64,000 nucleotides of DNA from Tretioscincus oriximinensis. Taxonomy: Eukaryota > Chordata > Lepidosauria > Squamata > Gymnophthalmidae. The stretch lies in NCBI GenBank assembly GCA_022410635.1, contig JAJVDF010000962.1, forward strand, positions 252,201-316,200, in the 5' to 3' direction. The translations under genes were made by a program, and so were the position numbers. Below, in pieces: positions 33,355-44,440 of the stretch (positions are counted from its first letter, which is position 1; each line of letters begins with the position of its first letter). The notes under the pieces were generated by a model that was not told where the DNA came from, did not search any database, and saw only the letters and a list, made by a program, of their open reading frames with translations.

Positions 33355-34945
33355 TATCATCCAATGGACAAAAGGGCATAATCAAGGAGGACGTGGAGAT
33401 TGCAGAGAGGTTAAATGAATTTTTTGCTTCAGTTTTCACTAAAGAAGACAAAGAGAATTTACCCGCAACAGATTTAGTTTTCTCAGAAAGAACACCAGAG
33501 GAATTAAACTGGATAGAGATAACAAGGGAGGAGGTCCTTGCTAGCCTAAATAAACTGAACATTTATAAATCCCCAGGGCCAGACGGCATTCACCCAAGAA
33601 TTCTTAAAGAACTCAAATGCAAAATTGCTGAACTTCTAACCAAAATATTTAATCTTTCCTTAAGATCAGGCATAGTACCAGTTGATTGAAAGATAGCTAA
33701 TCTAACGCCAATCTTCAAAAAAGGATCCCGGGGTGATCCTGGAAATTATAGGCCCATCAGTTTAACATCAATTCCAGGTAAAGTGTTGGAAACCATAATT
33801 AAGGACAAAATTACTAAACACATAGAGAAGCAGGCATTGTGGAATGAAACTCAGCATGGCTTCAGCAAAGGTAAATCATGCCTTACCAACTTGCAAGAAT
33901 TCTTTGAGAGTGTTAACAAACATGTAGATAAAGGGGATCCAGTTGACATTGTCTATCTAGATTTTCAAAAGGCTTTTGATAAAGTCCCTCATCAAAGGCT
34001 TCTAAAAAAGCTCCATACTCATGGTATAAGAGGACAGACTTTGTCCTGGATTGGAAACTGGCTAAAAGATAGAAAACAGAGGGTAGTATTAAATGGACAG
34101 TTCTCTGAGTGGAAAGAGGTATGAAGTGGGGTACCCCAGGGATCTGTATTGGGACCCTTGCTTTTCAATATATTTATAAATGATCTGGANNNNNNNNNNN
34201 NNNNNNNNNNNNNNNNNNNNNNNNNNNNNNNNNNNNNNNNNNNNNNNNNNNNNNNNNNNNNNNNNNNNNNNNNNNNNNNNNNNNNNNNNNNNNNNNNNNN
34301 NNNNNNNNNNNNNNNNNNNNNNNNNNNNNNNNNNNNNNNNNNNNNNNNNNNNNNNNNNNNNNNNNNNNNNNNNNNNNNNNNNNNNNNNNNNNNNNNNNNN
34401 NNNNNNNNNNNNNNNNNNNNNNNNNNNNNNNNNNNNNNNNNNNNNNNNNNNNNNGCCTTGAAAGGAGACATTTGAGAGGTGATCTGATTGAAGTGTACAA
34501 AATCATGCATGGGATTGACAGGGTGAATAGAGAAAAAATGTTTTCTCTATCACACAACACCAGGACCAGAGGGCACTCCTTAAAACTGTTGGGTAGAAAA
34601 GTGAGAACAGAGGGTCATCGGCCTGTGGAATTTACTTCCTGAAGAGGTAGTGGAAGCTAACAGCTTGGATAGTTTCAAGACAGGACTAGACAGGTTTATG
34701 GACACCAAGGGTATAAATGGATACTAGGAGGAATGTCTGGATGTTGCCTCCGGGATGGAGCAACAGGCAGGACTCTTGAAATACCATTTGCAGGGAGTCA
34801 TGAACAGGAGCATATTTTGCTTTCCTCTGTTCCGACTGCCCAGGTGCATCTGGTGGGCCTCTGTGTGGCACAGAATGCTGGACTTGATGGGCTGTGGCCT
34901 GATCCAGTATGGCTCTTCTTATGTTCTTATGTTCTTATGTTCAAG
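33355..34945 (+). mobile_element. CR1-type LINE with (ATGTTCTT)n tail, RT interrupted by assembly gap
   Basis: From 33393 the frame reads AERLNEFFASVFTKED, then YKSPGPDGIHPRILKEL. After one stop it continues ..IFKKGSRGDPGNYRPISLTSIPGKVLE, GFSKGKSCLTNL, VDIVYLDFQKAFDKVPH and WIGNWLKDRKQRVVLNGQ. A stop follows, then SGVPQGSVLGPLLFNIFIND. The catalytic FADD region falls in the N gap (34190-34454). After the gap come RRHLRGDLIEVYKIMHG and LSHNTRTRGHSLKL, then the 3' UTR ending TATGTTCTTATGTTCTTATG. Only a few lesions are visible outside the gap. Confidence 0.9.
34190..34454. other. Assembly gap (265 Ns)
   Basis: A run of N inside the CR1 reverse transcriptase. From the family structure more than 265 bp are expected to be missing between the LFNIFIND motif and LRGDLIEVYK (compare 60490-61090), so the gap length is probably an estimate. 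Confidence 0.95.
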
Positions 34946-35417
34946 TGGGGACATCAATGGCTGCTGAAGGAGTCTACCCTCACATCAGTTTAATAAAAAT
35001 CAGTTATGTGCTAAGAAATAGAGGCTTCTACATTGTGCAGTACAGTACTGATACAATTGTAATTTCTTTATATGGATGATTTCCAGATGACTGCATTCAA
35101 AATAATTCTCTCACAACATCTTCATGACACTTTAAGTTTGTGACACATTTAAGTTTGTAGGAAAAGTTTGACTGGATGCAGACCCCCTTCACTATCATGC
35201 TGGCACAAACACTTGTAGACTATTTGAATGACAGATGTCCATTTCCAATCCTGCTGAACCTACACTGGCATCACTAGTCCTATCAGCAATCTCCTTAGCA
35301 GGGAAAGTAACCAGTCTTGGGATCATTTCCTAGATTCAGTTGCTACTGGCAAGGCTGAATTCCCTTGTTGTGCTCTTGATGCCACTAGAACAATTGTATC
35401 CCTATCATCAATCTCAT
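34946..35417. other. Unassigned DNA
   Basis: Nothing recognised. Confidence 0.4.
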
Positions 35418-35520
35418 AGATGGTTGAGAGATCCCTGAAGAAGTAGACTTGTCTACGAAAGCTTATGCCACTCACTTTTCTCTAGTTAGTCTCAAAGTGC
35501 TACTAGCTCCTTCGCTGGAA
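35418..35520 (+). repeat. Dispersed 'CGAAAGCTTATGCC' element, single copy
   Basis: TGAAGAAGTAGACTTGTCTA, then CGAAAGCTTATGCCACTCAC, TTAGTCTCAAAGTGC and AGCTCCTTCGCTGGA. Same unit as each arm of the palindrome at 9650. Confidence 0.65.
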
Positions 35521-36453
35521 TGTCATATTTAGTTAGGATCTTATAAAGCACTGGTCAGGGATGAAAAGATGACACTCTTATGGAGCAATGAAGCTTTACC
35601 TGGACTGGTTCCCAATGATTTATAGAACACCATACTGATATGTTGTCAGGATATAAGTAGCACCTTTTCAGTTTTAAAATATAAAGATTATTTGTGCTCC
35701 AAGAACAGGTATTTTCAGTAGGTCAGGAATGCTTTAAACTGGTATCTGTGTAACAATTTTCATCTTGAGGTATTATTACATACATGAATGCAGAAATACA
35801 CACATACACAAATGCCCTTTAGCTGGTCTGTACTATAATGACAACTTTAGAGATAAATCAACAGTGATAATATGTTGCAGAGAAGTTGAAGTTTGACTTT
35901 TTAATAGGAAGATTTTATGTAAGTGTCTCTTTTAACTTGCTTATAAACTAATGCCAGGAGTAAAAAGTGAAATGGTCAAGCTGCTTGTTGATAACACTAT
36001 AACAATTAAACAAGTGTGTTAAAGACTAAAGGAAATTGCAAACAGGAAAATGGACATTAAAATGTCAAATACACTTGAATATAGGGCAAGTTAAGTTATG
36101 TGCATTGAAGCAAAGATTTCTAACTGCACATGGACACGAGAATATGAGATGGCAGTGATATACCAGGAAAGGGGTCTGGAAATAATGTTGGACTCCTCAG
36201 TGTTAAATTGATTAAATTGCACTGAATGGGCAGAAGTTACAATTCCATGTTAAGGATCATTAGGAAAAGTATTGAAGATAAAACTGCCAATACAAAAATG
36301 CCCTTATACACATTATAATGAGACCATAGTTACAGCACAGCTCAGAAGTGGAAAAAGAATAAGTAAAATAATTAAGTATTTCAGAAACTTAACTATTAGA
36401 AAAAAGTAAGATCAGATATTAGAAAAGAAATAGGGAATGAATATGGAGGAGTC
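35521..36453. other. AT-rich span left of the L1
   Basis: No gene or repeat recognised. It ends at the L1 target-site duplication. Confidence 0.45.
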
Positions 36454-36468
36454 AAGAAAACCAAAGAT
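36454..36468. repeat. Left target-site duplication of the L1
   Basis: AAGAAAACCAAAGAT, repeated exactly at 43381-43395, directly after the L1 poly-A. The 15-bp length is typical of target-primed reverse transcription. Confidence 0.9.
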
Positions 36469-36651
36469 CGCCTCTACATGAAGAGCTTTTATTTTGGATT
36501 ATTTCAGCCACCCCACGGATATTTTGAGCGCCACGCGGAGTCTATTCCAAAGAGAAATATTTTGGGAGCAATTCGGCGGTAAGGAAACTCCTCTACGTGA
36601 CGGATTGAATTGTCATCGACACTTTTCCTTACGCCCCCCTAGGAAGGCAGA

Positions 36652-36804
36652 ATGGCGTCGGATTCAAGCTCAGAAATGCTGAGGGAGGAAGAAGCTTCCG
36701 AGGTAACTTTATACAAAATTTATTCCTCCATTAAAACTGTGGAACAAAAAATATCGCAGCTGGTGTTGGATATAAGTGACATTAAAGGAGATTTGGGCAA
36801 AAAT
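36652..36804 (+). pseudogene. L1 ORF1, N-terminal part before the mariner
   Basis: ATG at 36652 opens the N-terminal, coiled-coil-forming part of the L1 ORF1 RNA-binding chaperone (EEASEVTLYKIYSSIKTVEQ.., then ISQLVLDISDIKGDLGKN). The frame runs straight into the mariner at 36806. It resumes in the same frame at 37756 once the mariner and one TA are discounted. Confidence 0.85.
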
Positions 36805-36805
36805 A

Positions 36806-37753
36806 CGAGGTGCGTTCAAAAAGTATCGAACCTTTGGTCGGCATTTATATATTTATTGATTTGGAGGTCCGAAACTTTAATCCCCTTCAAAGTAGTCTCC
36901 TTGGTGATGCACACACTTCTCCCAGCGCTTCTGCCATTTTTGGAAACACGCCTGGAACGCAGTTCTTGGAAGGTTGTTTAGCCGGTCTGTCGCATTCCGC
37001 ATGATGTCTTCTCTTGATTCAAATCGGGTCCCTTTCAGCGTCATTTTCAGCTTGGGAAATAGCCAAAAGTCACACGGAGCCATGTCAGGTGAGTATGGGG
37101 CCTGATGAACCACAGGAATGTTGTGTTTGGCTAAGAAAGCCTGAATTATATGCGCTGAATGGGCGGGTGCGGTGTCGTGATGGAGCTGCCAAGATTTTGC
37201 TGCCCACAGGTCTGATCGTTTTCGTCGCACAGCATCACGAAGGTGGCGAAGGACCTCCTGGTAATACTCCTTTGTGATGGTTTTGCCTTGTGGTGCATAC
37301 TCATGATGCACCACACCACGGGAATCAAAGAAAACGGTCAACATGACTTGTGGAGGGTCTGCCTGAACGTGGTTCGCTGTCCACTGATGTGCGACCATTT
37401 TTGAAGCAGTTGTACCACTGCTTTATCCGTGAGGTGCTCATGGCATCGTCCCCAAAAGCTTGTTCAATCTTGCAAATGGTTTCCACTTGAGTATCGCCAA
37501 GATTGTAGCAAAATTTGATGCAATATCGCTGCTCAAGTTTTTCTGTCATTTTACAGAAACTGAAATCTGACGGCCGCTCTCTACATGTCTTCACACATTG
37601 GCCAACTGGCAGCAACTGACATGATCTGTGGGCGGGAAAAAATTCACGGCTGCGCATGAATGTCCCCTCCACATCTCCACCAAAGGGAATCTCCCGCGCT
37701 TCATTGGTTTACATGGGAAAATTTAAGGTTCGATACTTTTTGAACACACCTCG
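36806..37753 (-). mobile_element. Internally deleted mariner (D34D) transposon in L1 ORF1
   Basis: Terminal inverted repeats of about 28 bp beginning CGAGGTGYGTTCAAAAAG differ at one position, and a TA flanks each side (36804-36805, 37754-37755). The minus strand encodes a mariner transposase in two pieces. The N-terminal DNA-binding part starts at the Met at 37549 (..QRYCIKFCYNLGDTQVETIC.., ..SRIKQWYNCFKNGRTSVDSE..). The catalytic part spans 37398-36877, with HHDTAPAH and YSPDMAPCDFWLFPKLK. The two aspartates are 34 residues apart, the mariner signature. The stretch between them, including the first catalytic Asp motif, is missing, so at 948 bp it is non-autonomous. High TIR identity suggests recent movement. 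Confidence 0.92.
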
Positions 37754-37755
37754 TA

Positions 37756-37965
37756 TAGAACAATGTAATGTTAACACTGAAGAAATCGAAACACATGCTG
37801 CGAAGATCAAAGTCTCTGAATTTCTAATAGAGAAAAATGGAGCGGATATTCTGGATTTAAAACAAAGGCTAGCAAAATTTGAAGACAGAATGAGAAAAAA
37901 GAATATCCGTTTGAAAGGTTTCCCCCCAAATTTTGGCGCATCAAACTTTATGGAGGAGATTCAGA
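37756..37965 (+). pseudogene. L1 ORF1, part after the mariner, up to the inversion
   Basis: Continues the coiled coil (EEIETHAAKIKVSEFLIEKN, then LKQRLAKFEDRMRKKNIRLK) into the start of the RRM-like domain (GFPPNFGASNFMEEI). The match to L1 ORF1 stops at about 37965, where the minus-strand segment begins. Confidence 0.85.
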
Positions 37966-40687
37966 CTCCCTCTTTCTATGAGATTCAAAATTAATTTGAA
38001 ATAACGATAAGTTCTCCATGTTGTTTAGAGTCCTTTCGTGCCTCACCCATTTCGCCATATCCTTATATTCAAGGTCTATTAATTTCAAAATCTGTATTGC
38101 CTCATAGTAGCCTTTTAGGGATGGGAAAGCCCACCCTCCCTGCTGATTCGTGGCATAGAAGGACCTGTTTGAAATTTTTTTCTTCTTATTGTTTAATACC
38201 CATTTTTTAATGTGGTCTTCCCAATCCTGTATCATTCGAGAGGGTATATTTGCTGGGACATTTTGAAACAAAAAGAGAAATCTGGGCAAAATCATCATTT
38301 TAATGGCCCTTAGCTTTGTTAAGAGAGACCATATCCTATGGGGCCAACGGGACATCATTTTTTTTAACTGCTTTCCAGACTGGTCGATAATTTACTTTAA
38401 CCATCGATTGCGTATTCTTAGTTAACTTAACCCCCAAGTATAAACGTTTCTTAAGTCCCATTTTTAAACCAGATATGGCTGATATTCTTTGTCTTTCATC
38501 CCTTGGAATATTTATAGTGAGGATATCCGACTTTTCAATATTTATTTTTAATCCAGATAACTGTTCAAAATATTTTATTTCTTGAATCAAGGGTGGAATT
38601 GAGTGCAGAGGATCGCTTGTAATAATTAAAGTGTCATCCACATAGAGGTTTAACTTGGACTCCTCATTATGGACTGTATATCCCTGAATATCTTGATTAG
38701 CCCGAATTCTATTAGCCAATGGCTCTAATGCTAATAAGAAGATTAATGGTGATAAGGGGCATCCTTGCTTGANCCCATTACACACAGGTACTGGGTCGGA
38801 CAGTCCCCCATTTACACTAATTCTTACTGTATTATTTTCATACAGCTTTTTAAGAGTTTCCACGAAGGTGTTTCCCCAATTAAATTTTTCACACACCCTT
38901 GAAATATAATTGTGGTTTACTGAGTCGAAGGCCTTATATATATCTAGTTTAATTAAGGCTACCTTCTTCTTGTACTTTTGGGCATGATGGATAACGTTCG
39001 CTGAGATTCTAATAGGGTCCCCTAAATTACGTGATTTTATAAAACCGTATTGATCTTCTTTAATTATTTTTCCAATAAATTCATTCATCCTTGACGTTAA
39101 TATACTGGCAAAGATTTTATAATCTATGTTAGCCAAAGAGATTGGCCTATATGATTCAACATTTTCCTCTTTCTTNCNTTTCTTCANTATTGGAATTATT
39201 ATTNACTGTTTCCATGATTGCGGAATCTCCTGCGTTGTCAAAATATTGTTAAACAGAATCATTAANTTTGGGGCCACTTCTTGAATAAAGTTTTTATAGA
39301 AGGCNGACGTAAATCCGTCTGNGCCCGGGGCCTTCCCAACTTTGAGNTCTTTAATTGATGTAATTATTTCACTTAGTTGTATTTCGGCATTTAATCTAGC
39401 TCTGTTCTCCTCAGTAAGTGTGTCCGTTATGTCAATATGGTTCTCCTGTATCTGTCTTTCTCGATAGAGAAAGCTGTAAAATTCCGCCAATCTATTCCTT
39501 ATCTGGGAGTCCTTATTTAATATAGTTCCGTCAGTATCTAGNATCTTTATTATTCTCCTTTTTTCATGCTTAGTTTTTAGCAATCTAGCCATTGCTTTCA
39601 TGCTCTGTTGGTCCCAGGATTGAAATTGGTTTCTGTAGAAAACACATTTTTTGATCATGGAGGTTCTGTCCATGAGTTGCAATTGTTTCTTAAGATTTTC
39701 TAATTCAATTTTTATTTGTATCNTGTTATCCGTCATATATATATTTTGTAATAGTCCAATCCTGTCAATTAAAGTACGCCTTCGTTGAGCTCTTTTCCTT
39801 TTGAGTATTATATCNTGTTTGATACAGATACCTCGTAGAACCGCCTTGAAGGCGTCCCATACAATGGTCTCCGAGGTCCCATGTTGCCTATTTGTCATAA
39901 AATAAAATTGAATTTGGTCTTGGATTTGTCTTTTTACTTCAGGGTTGCTAAGAATATCAGGATCGAATTTCCAGGTTCTTTCCCTACTTACATTTTCCAG
40001 TTTAATAGTAACCTTGACTGGAGCGTGGTCTGATATGTATATGGGACAGGTAACCACATTTTCCACATAATATGGACTTTTTAAATTTATAAAGATATAG
40101 TCTAAACACGAATGTGTTCTGTGACATCCCGAAATAAAGGTAGGTAAGTTATCACAATTTAGCATATCATAANCATCTACCAGATTCCATCGTCGGAGAT
40201 TTTGTAATCGTGTTCTTACTCTTCTTANCGATTGTTGTTGTTTCTTGAAATCGTAATTAAAATCCCACACACACACAATCCAGTCACCCTGTACTAAATC
40301 CTTCACCTTATTAAGCGTATTATGGATAAAGTTTGTTTGGAGGCTGTTGGGGGCGTACAAATTTAATATTGATAATAACTTGCCCCCTAAATCAAAGTTT
40401 ACCAGAACCCATCTTCCCTTTCTGTCTTTCCTAACTAAATGTATCTTAGCGTTAAGGTGTTTCTTAACCAAAATGGCTACACCGCGGGACCTAGAGTTGC
40501 CTCTGGATTCTCCCAGAACTTCCCAATCCTGGTACTTGCACAAAACAGACCCATCGTCAGCTTTATGAGTTTCTTGTAGGAGAATAATGTCTGCCTTCAA
40601 ATCTCTTAACAGCTTATATAATCGATATCTCCTAAGGTCAGTGTTTAGTCCGTTGATGTTGAGAGTTACAATGTTATAACTTCCCAT
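37965..40687 (-). pseudogene. L1 ORF2 (endonuclease and reverse transcriptase), inverted part
   Basis: The minus-strand frame from 40687 is open for 783 codons. The APE-like endonuclease has LNINGLN near residue 9, LLQETH near 36, a WDFN where GDFN is usual, and SDHAPV near residue 220. The reverse transcriptase has YRPISLANIDYKIF, QYGFIKSRN, LIKLDIYKAFDSVNH, GCPLSPLIFLLALEPLA and a YVDD catalytic box. A one-base gain in an 8-T run (38358-38365) shifts the frame. The protein continues from 38358 (RWPHRIWSLLTKLRAIKMM, ..GGWAFPSLKGYYEA) to the inversion point near 37965. ORF2 supplies nicking and cDNA synthesis for L1 retrotransposition. Single Ns inside it reflect assembly ambiguity. Confidence 0.9.
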
Positions 40688-41608
40688 TATCTATCGTATT
40701 TTTGCTGATTGTTCTTCTGCTTCTGGGACATTAGGTTGTTTTTAATACGATGCTTTTTCTCTCTTCCCCCCACCCCGTTTACCCCTTTTATTAGTCCTCT
40801 CTCCCCTAAACTAAGAGGAGGAGGAGGGTGAGATTGAAACCTCACCACCATACCTGGGGCTATAGGACTACGTTGTCCTTTAAGATCTGCCTCTGTATTT
40901 ATCATCTTAACCTTTTCCTAGAATTTCTAAAGGGCTAATAATCATTGTTTGTTTTTAATAACCATATAATAACCATCATTTGATTAGTCCATCTAGTGCA
41001 TAAACAATATTATTAATTCATATATATATATAAACTGGAGAAATTGATTCATTCCTCCAGAGCAATGAAAGTGCACTTTTGTATTCATGTCACCATGATT
41101 ATAGTTGTATATGTTGCCTTTTACCTTAATCTAAATCTATTTGTATAGCCTGAAAAAAATTCATTCATTCCTCCAGATCAGAAAACCCATATCTCAAATA
41201 AATCTTTTTCCCATCATTTGCATAGTCCATATAATACATAAAGAGTATCATTAATTCATGTACAAAGCCTATATTTTTTATCTAATCTAAATTATATATT
41301 GATGTAATATACATATAGCGCCTCACTTGTCACTTTCCAAATTCATTATCTCAGTGTCTATACCAAACATAAATTTCAGAATTTTTTATCAAGACCACCA
41401 TCAGGAATATAACTATAATTATTGTTATTTTATAATTGTGTCATGGAGTTAACCTTCTATTTGTTCTAGACAATTTCATAACTTTATGTGTATCAATATA
41501 TGCATAACTTATATTAATATATATGCAAAGTTCGATTGTGCACTTAACATGTAATCTATATTTGTTTCTATAAAGAAATTTCTTCTCCTACACCCTTTGT
41601 GGTCTTAT
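40688..41608 (-). other. Long L1 inter-ORF region
   Basis: About 920 bp between the ORF1 stop and the ORF2 start, very AT-rich at about 40920-41600. Mammalian L1 has only tens of bases here. A frame runs for 72 codons just upstream of ORF2 (40905-40687). I see no separate insertion with terminal repeats. Confidence 0.6.
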
Positions 41609-42190
41609 TTAATGCTTTTTTGTGCCTTTTATCCCTTGGGCTCCAGACCTCAGGGCATACTTTCCTTTGCCCTTCGAAGTTTTCAGAGTTTGGATTTTCT
41701 TTTGTAGTTCTTTAATTTGTAAATCCACATCCTGAGGCTGTGGGTTCGTTTCCTGCATGGCCATAGTTTGTCCATTGGAGGAGGAAGAGGAGAGGTCCGA
41801 GGAGTCTATGTTAAATAACGCCAGAAGTTCTAACCCTTCAGCTATAGAGCTTATTCTGTGAGTGACCCCTTCTCTGGTCACTAAAATAGACGTTGGGTAT
41901 GACCATCTAAAGTGAATTGCGTTAAGAGACAGCTTTCTAGAGATGGGTCTCAGTTTATTACGCTCTGCAAGGGTGTCATAAGATAAATCTTCATACGCGT
42001 ATATGCGTTGATCTTGATATTTCAATTCTTGGACCCCTCTGAGCATTTTAAATGCCTTGTTTCTGTCCGCATCTCTAGCAAAAGCAATTAAGATATCCCT
42101 TTGTGACTTTCCTCCTCTTGTTCTTCCCTTAGTCCAATGAGCACGTTCAATGATATTAGCGTCTGTTGCCATCCCATTCTCAGTTAACAA
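41609..42190 (-). pseudogene. L1 ORF1, C-terminal part, inverted
   Basis: From about 42190 leftwards: IIERAHWTKG (end of the RRM helix), DILIAFARDADRNKAFKMLR, then the ORF1 C-terminal domain (YEDLSYDTLAERNKLRPISR, IHFRWSYPTSILVTREG). A serine-rich linker follows, and then a second charged, coiled-coil-like tail (LQIKELQKKIQTLKTSKGKG). The stop is at 41609. The first ~25 codons of the open frame (42280-42190) belong to the plus-strand ORF2 and are an artefact of the inversion. Confidence 0.85.
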
Positions 42191-43239
42191 AGTGGCTCCC
42201 GCCCTTTCTACAGGTATGGACCCTGTGGAAAAAATATGCCAACAAACTTGTGGATTCCTTTTATCAGATCTCATCTTCAAAGATAATTAATAAGTATGGG
42301 GATACCAGAATGGGACAATATATAAGCCAATTTAATCGGCCGAGATTACGAGAGTGGTATGACTCAAATGGTAACCCACTAACAATTCAGCAAATAAGGC
42401 ACATCAACCCAAATCCACATAATTGGCTGGCTGAGATGTCACTACATGCTTTCATTAATTCAACAGTAATTAAGGAGACAATGAGAAGAGAAAAATCACC
42501 TTTTGAATTAATGATCGAAATAAAAATTAAAAATAATAACCGGGTTATTGGAAGGTTATATGAAATACTCCTTTCTATGTATTATCAAAATGAATTCTAT
42601 ATTAAAGAGAAATGGGCACCGGATATGCAAATATCCGACCAAGATTGGACCCAATGGATCCGAAAGATTGGCTCGATTAAAAACAACAAAATTAAAGAGA
42701 TGCAAATGAAAATACTAACAAGGTGGTATCGAACACCAGCCCAAATATCACATATGGCAGGGGTGTCATCTCTCTTTTGGCATGGATGCCAAGTACAAGG
42801 CTCCTTCATACACATGATTTTTGAATGCAATGAAATTATTAATTTCTGGAATTTAGTAGTTGCGGAGCTAAGACAAATATTGGGGGTGCAAATTCCTAGA
42901 TCGAAGAATCTTAATATAACGTGTAATACAGAACAACTGCCAGTATCGAAGCAAGATGGTTTTATTATAAGGCAGATGGTATGGGCCTTTCAGATAGCAA
43001 TAGCGAGAGGATGGAAAGACAAGAGCATATGGACGGTACAATTATGGTACGAATATTTGGCTGAATTCATCCTCTACGACGCTATAAGAGAGAGGAGACT
43101 GAGAATAATAGGGTATCACCCAAGAACAAGCTGGGAATCAAATTGGTGTAAACTGATAGCTTTTGGTGTTGGGAACAACAACTCTGCTATACTCTCATAC
43201 ACAATCAATATGCTTCTAGACCAAAGGCTGTTTGTATAA
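42191..43239 (+). pseudogene. L1 ORF2 C-terminal part
   Basis: Runs from KWLPPFLQVWTLWKKYANKL to the stop after LLDQRLFV. Includes the C-terminal region with spaced His/Cys (LFWHGCQVQGSFIHMIFEC), matching the cysteine-histidine segment of L1 ORF2. The frame is open for its whole length. The plus-strand fragment at the opposite end of the window (1-475) aligns with its first half. Confidence 0.88.
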
Positions 43240-43380
43240 ATCGAGTGGTTTTCAATGTTTTCTCTCAAAGGGGTGAGTGGGTAAGGCTATTCTATGTATT
43301 GTGTATTGGTTTATGTTATTGTTTTGTGTGTTTTGTGAAAATCAAAATCAATAAAAATCTATTATTGAAAAAAAAAGAAA
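43240..43380 (+). other. L1 3' UTR and poly-A
   Basis: Short 3' UTR with AATCAATAAAAATCTATTAT (AATAAA signal), then an A-rich tail directly before the right target-site duplication (43381-43395). Confidence 0.88.
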
Positions 43381-43395
43381 AAGAAAACCAAAGAT

Positions 43396-43968
43396 AAATT
43401 TCTGCACACAAAAATACTTTTTTATTTTTCCCACCATCAATTTTTCCCACCCAACAGTAAGTAGTAGCAGTATCTGTTAGATTACTTGAGGAAAAAAATT
43501 AAAAAGTTTTTCCTCCTCCCACACAAACAAAATCAAAAAACAAAAAAGTGCATCTTTTGACAGAGCTTTGTTCAGATTCGCGCTTAACTTTTAAAGCAGT
43601 TCCATTTGGACCAGTCCATTTGTTAACTTTTCAGTTTGCACCTTGGGAGAAGGAATGGACTGTTTAGCTTCCTTGCAGTTAACAAGCAGCCTTCCTGTTA
43701 TATGCCCACTCCGGTAGGAACTATTGAAATAAGCAGCAATGAGGAAAGCGCATGTGAAACCCCGCACATATACGAGTTTCTCACCTGATTTTAGGGCATA
43801 TACGAAGGAGAAACTCCAGGATCCAAGTTTCTCCACATTTGGCCATTTTGGGACATGTGACTTCCGGCCCTGCCCCTTTTTGGTCACATGGAAGAAATCA
43901 TCTGACCAAAAAGGGCCATGTGATTTCTGGCCCCACTCCTTTTGGTCACATGGAAGTACTCATGTGAC
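43396..43968. other. Unassigned, with CATGTGAC inverted units
   Basis: 43840-43968 contains several inverted and direct units of the form GGTCACATGG / CCATGTGA separated by AAAAAGGG and CCCCTTTTT. The units continue after the hAT (44373-44440), so the hAT landed in an older repeat. Confidence 0.4.
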
Positions 43969-44372
43969 CAGGGTTGCCTTTATCTAAGTGTGCAAAACTG
44001 GGACACAATTTAGAAATTACCCCCCACCCCCAACCACATGAAGGCACACCACCCTCCATACACATGGTGGGTGGCACATGTGCCTGGAAACACACGAGTC
44101 CCTCGGTCTTAGTACACTTTGTTAGGCTCACTACTGCTACCGCTGCTACCTAAGCACTTAGTTCCTTCCTCCCCCTCCCCACCGCTACTAAGCCAAATAA
44201 GTTACCAAAAGCACTGTTCCTCCACCACCTCCGCCTGTTCATTCTTGTGCTTGAGCTGCAGCTGGGTAAAACTCCAGGTGAAAATCCGGGATTTTTACTA
44301 AACTGGCCAGGACAATCTTCTTATCCACAAATCTGGGACATTCCTGATTTTCCGGGACATATGGCAACCCTA
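43969..44372. mobile_element. Non-autonomous hAT element, 404 bp
   Basis: Ends CAGGGTTGCC and GGCAACCCTA are inverted repeats of the hAT type. The 8-bp sequence CATGTGAC flanks both sides (43961-43968 and 44373-44380), as expected for hAT duplications. CATGTGAC is common in the local repeat, so the duplication is slightly less decisive. No transposase is encoded. Confidence 0.7.
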
Positions 44373-44440
44373 CATGTGACCAAAAAGGGGCCAGACCAGA
44401 AGTCATATGACTCAAAAAGGACAGGGCTGGAAGTGACAGG

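Larger units (their letters stand above)
36469..43380 (+). mobile_element. Full-length L1 insertion with inverted middle and nested mariner
   Basis: One L1 between identical 15-bp duplications. Order: 5' UTR and ORF1 N-terminal half in plus orientation (36469 to about 37965), a segment of about 4.2 kb in minus orientation (about 37965-42190) holding the ORF1 C-terminal half, the inter-ORF region and most of ORF2, then the ORF2 C-terminus, 3' UTR and poly-A in plus orientation (about 42190-43380). Both breakpoints are in coding sequence, and the protein halves on each side match up with no obvious loss. Removing the mariner leaves about 5.96 kb, the usual length of a full L1. The minus-strand ORF2 has only one clear frame lesion, so the insertion is fairly young. 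Confidence 0.9.

Noticed and set aside
34019..34560. Long frames across the N gap
   Set aside because: They exist only because Ns cannot be stops.
42166..42280. The 5' ends of the overlapping frames at the right L1 breakpoint as real protein starts
   Set aside because: Each frame simply reads across the inversion junction into antisense sequence of the other ORF.
36469..43380. Standard twin-priming explanation for the inverted L1
   Set aside because: Twin priming leaves the 5' end inverted at the target site. Here the 5' UTR and ORF1 start are in the same orientation as the poly-A end.
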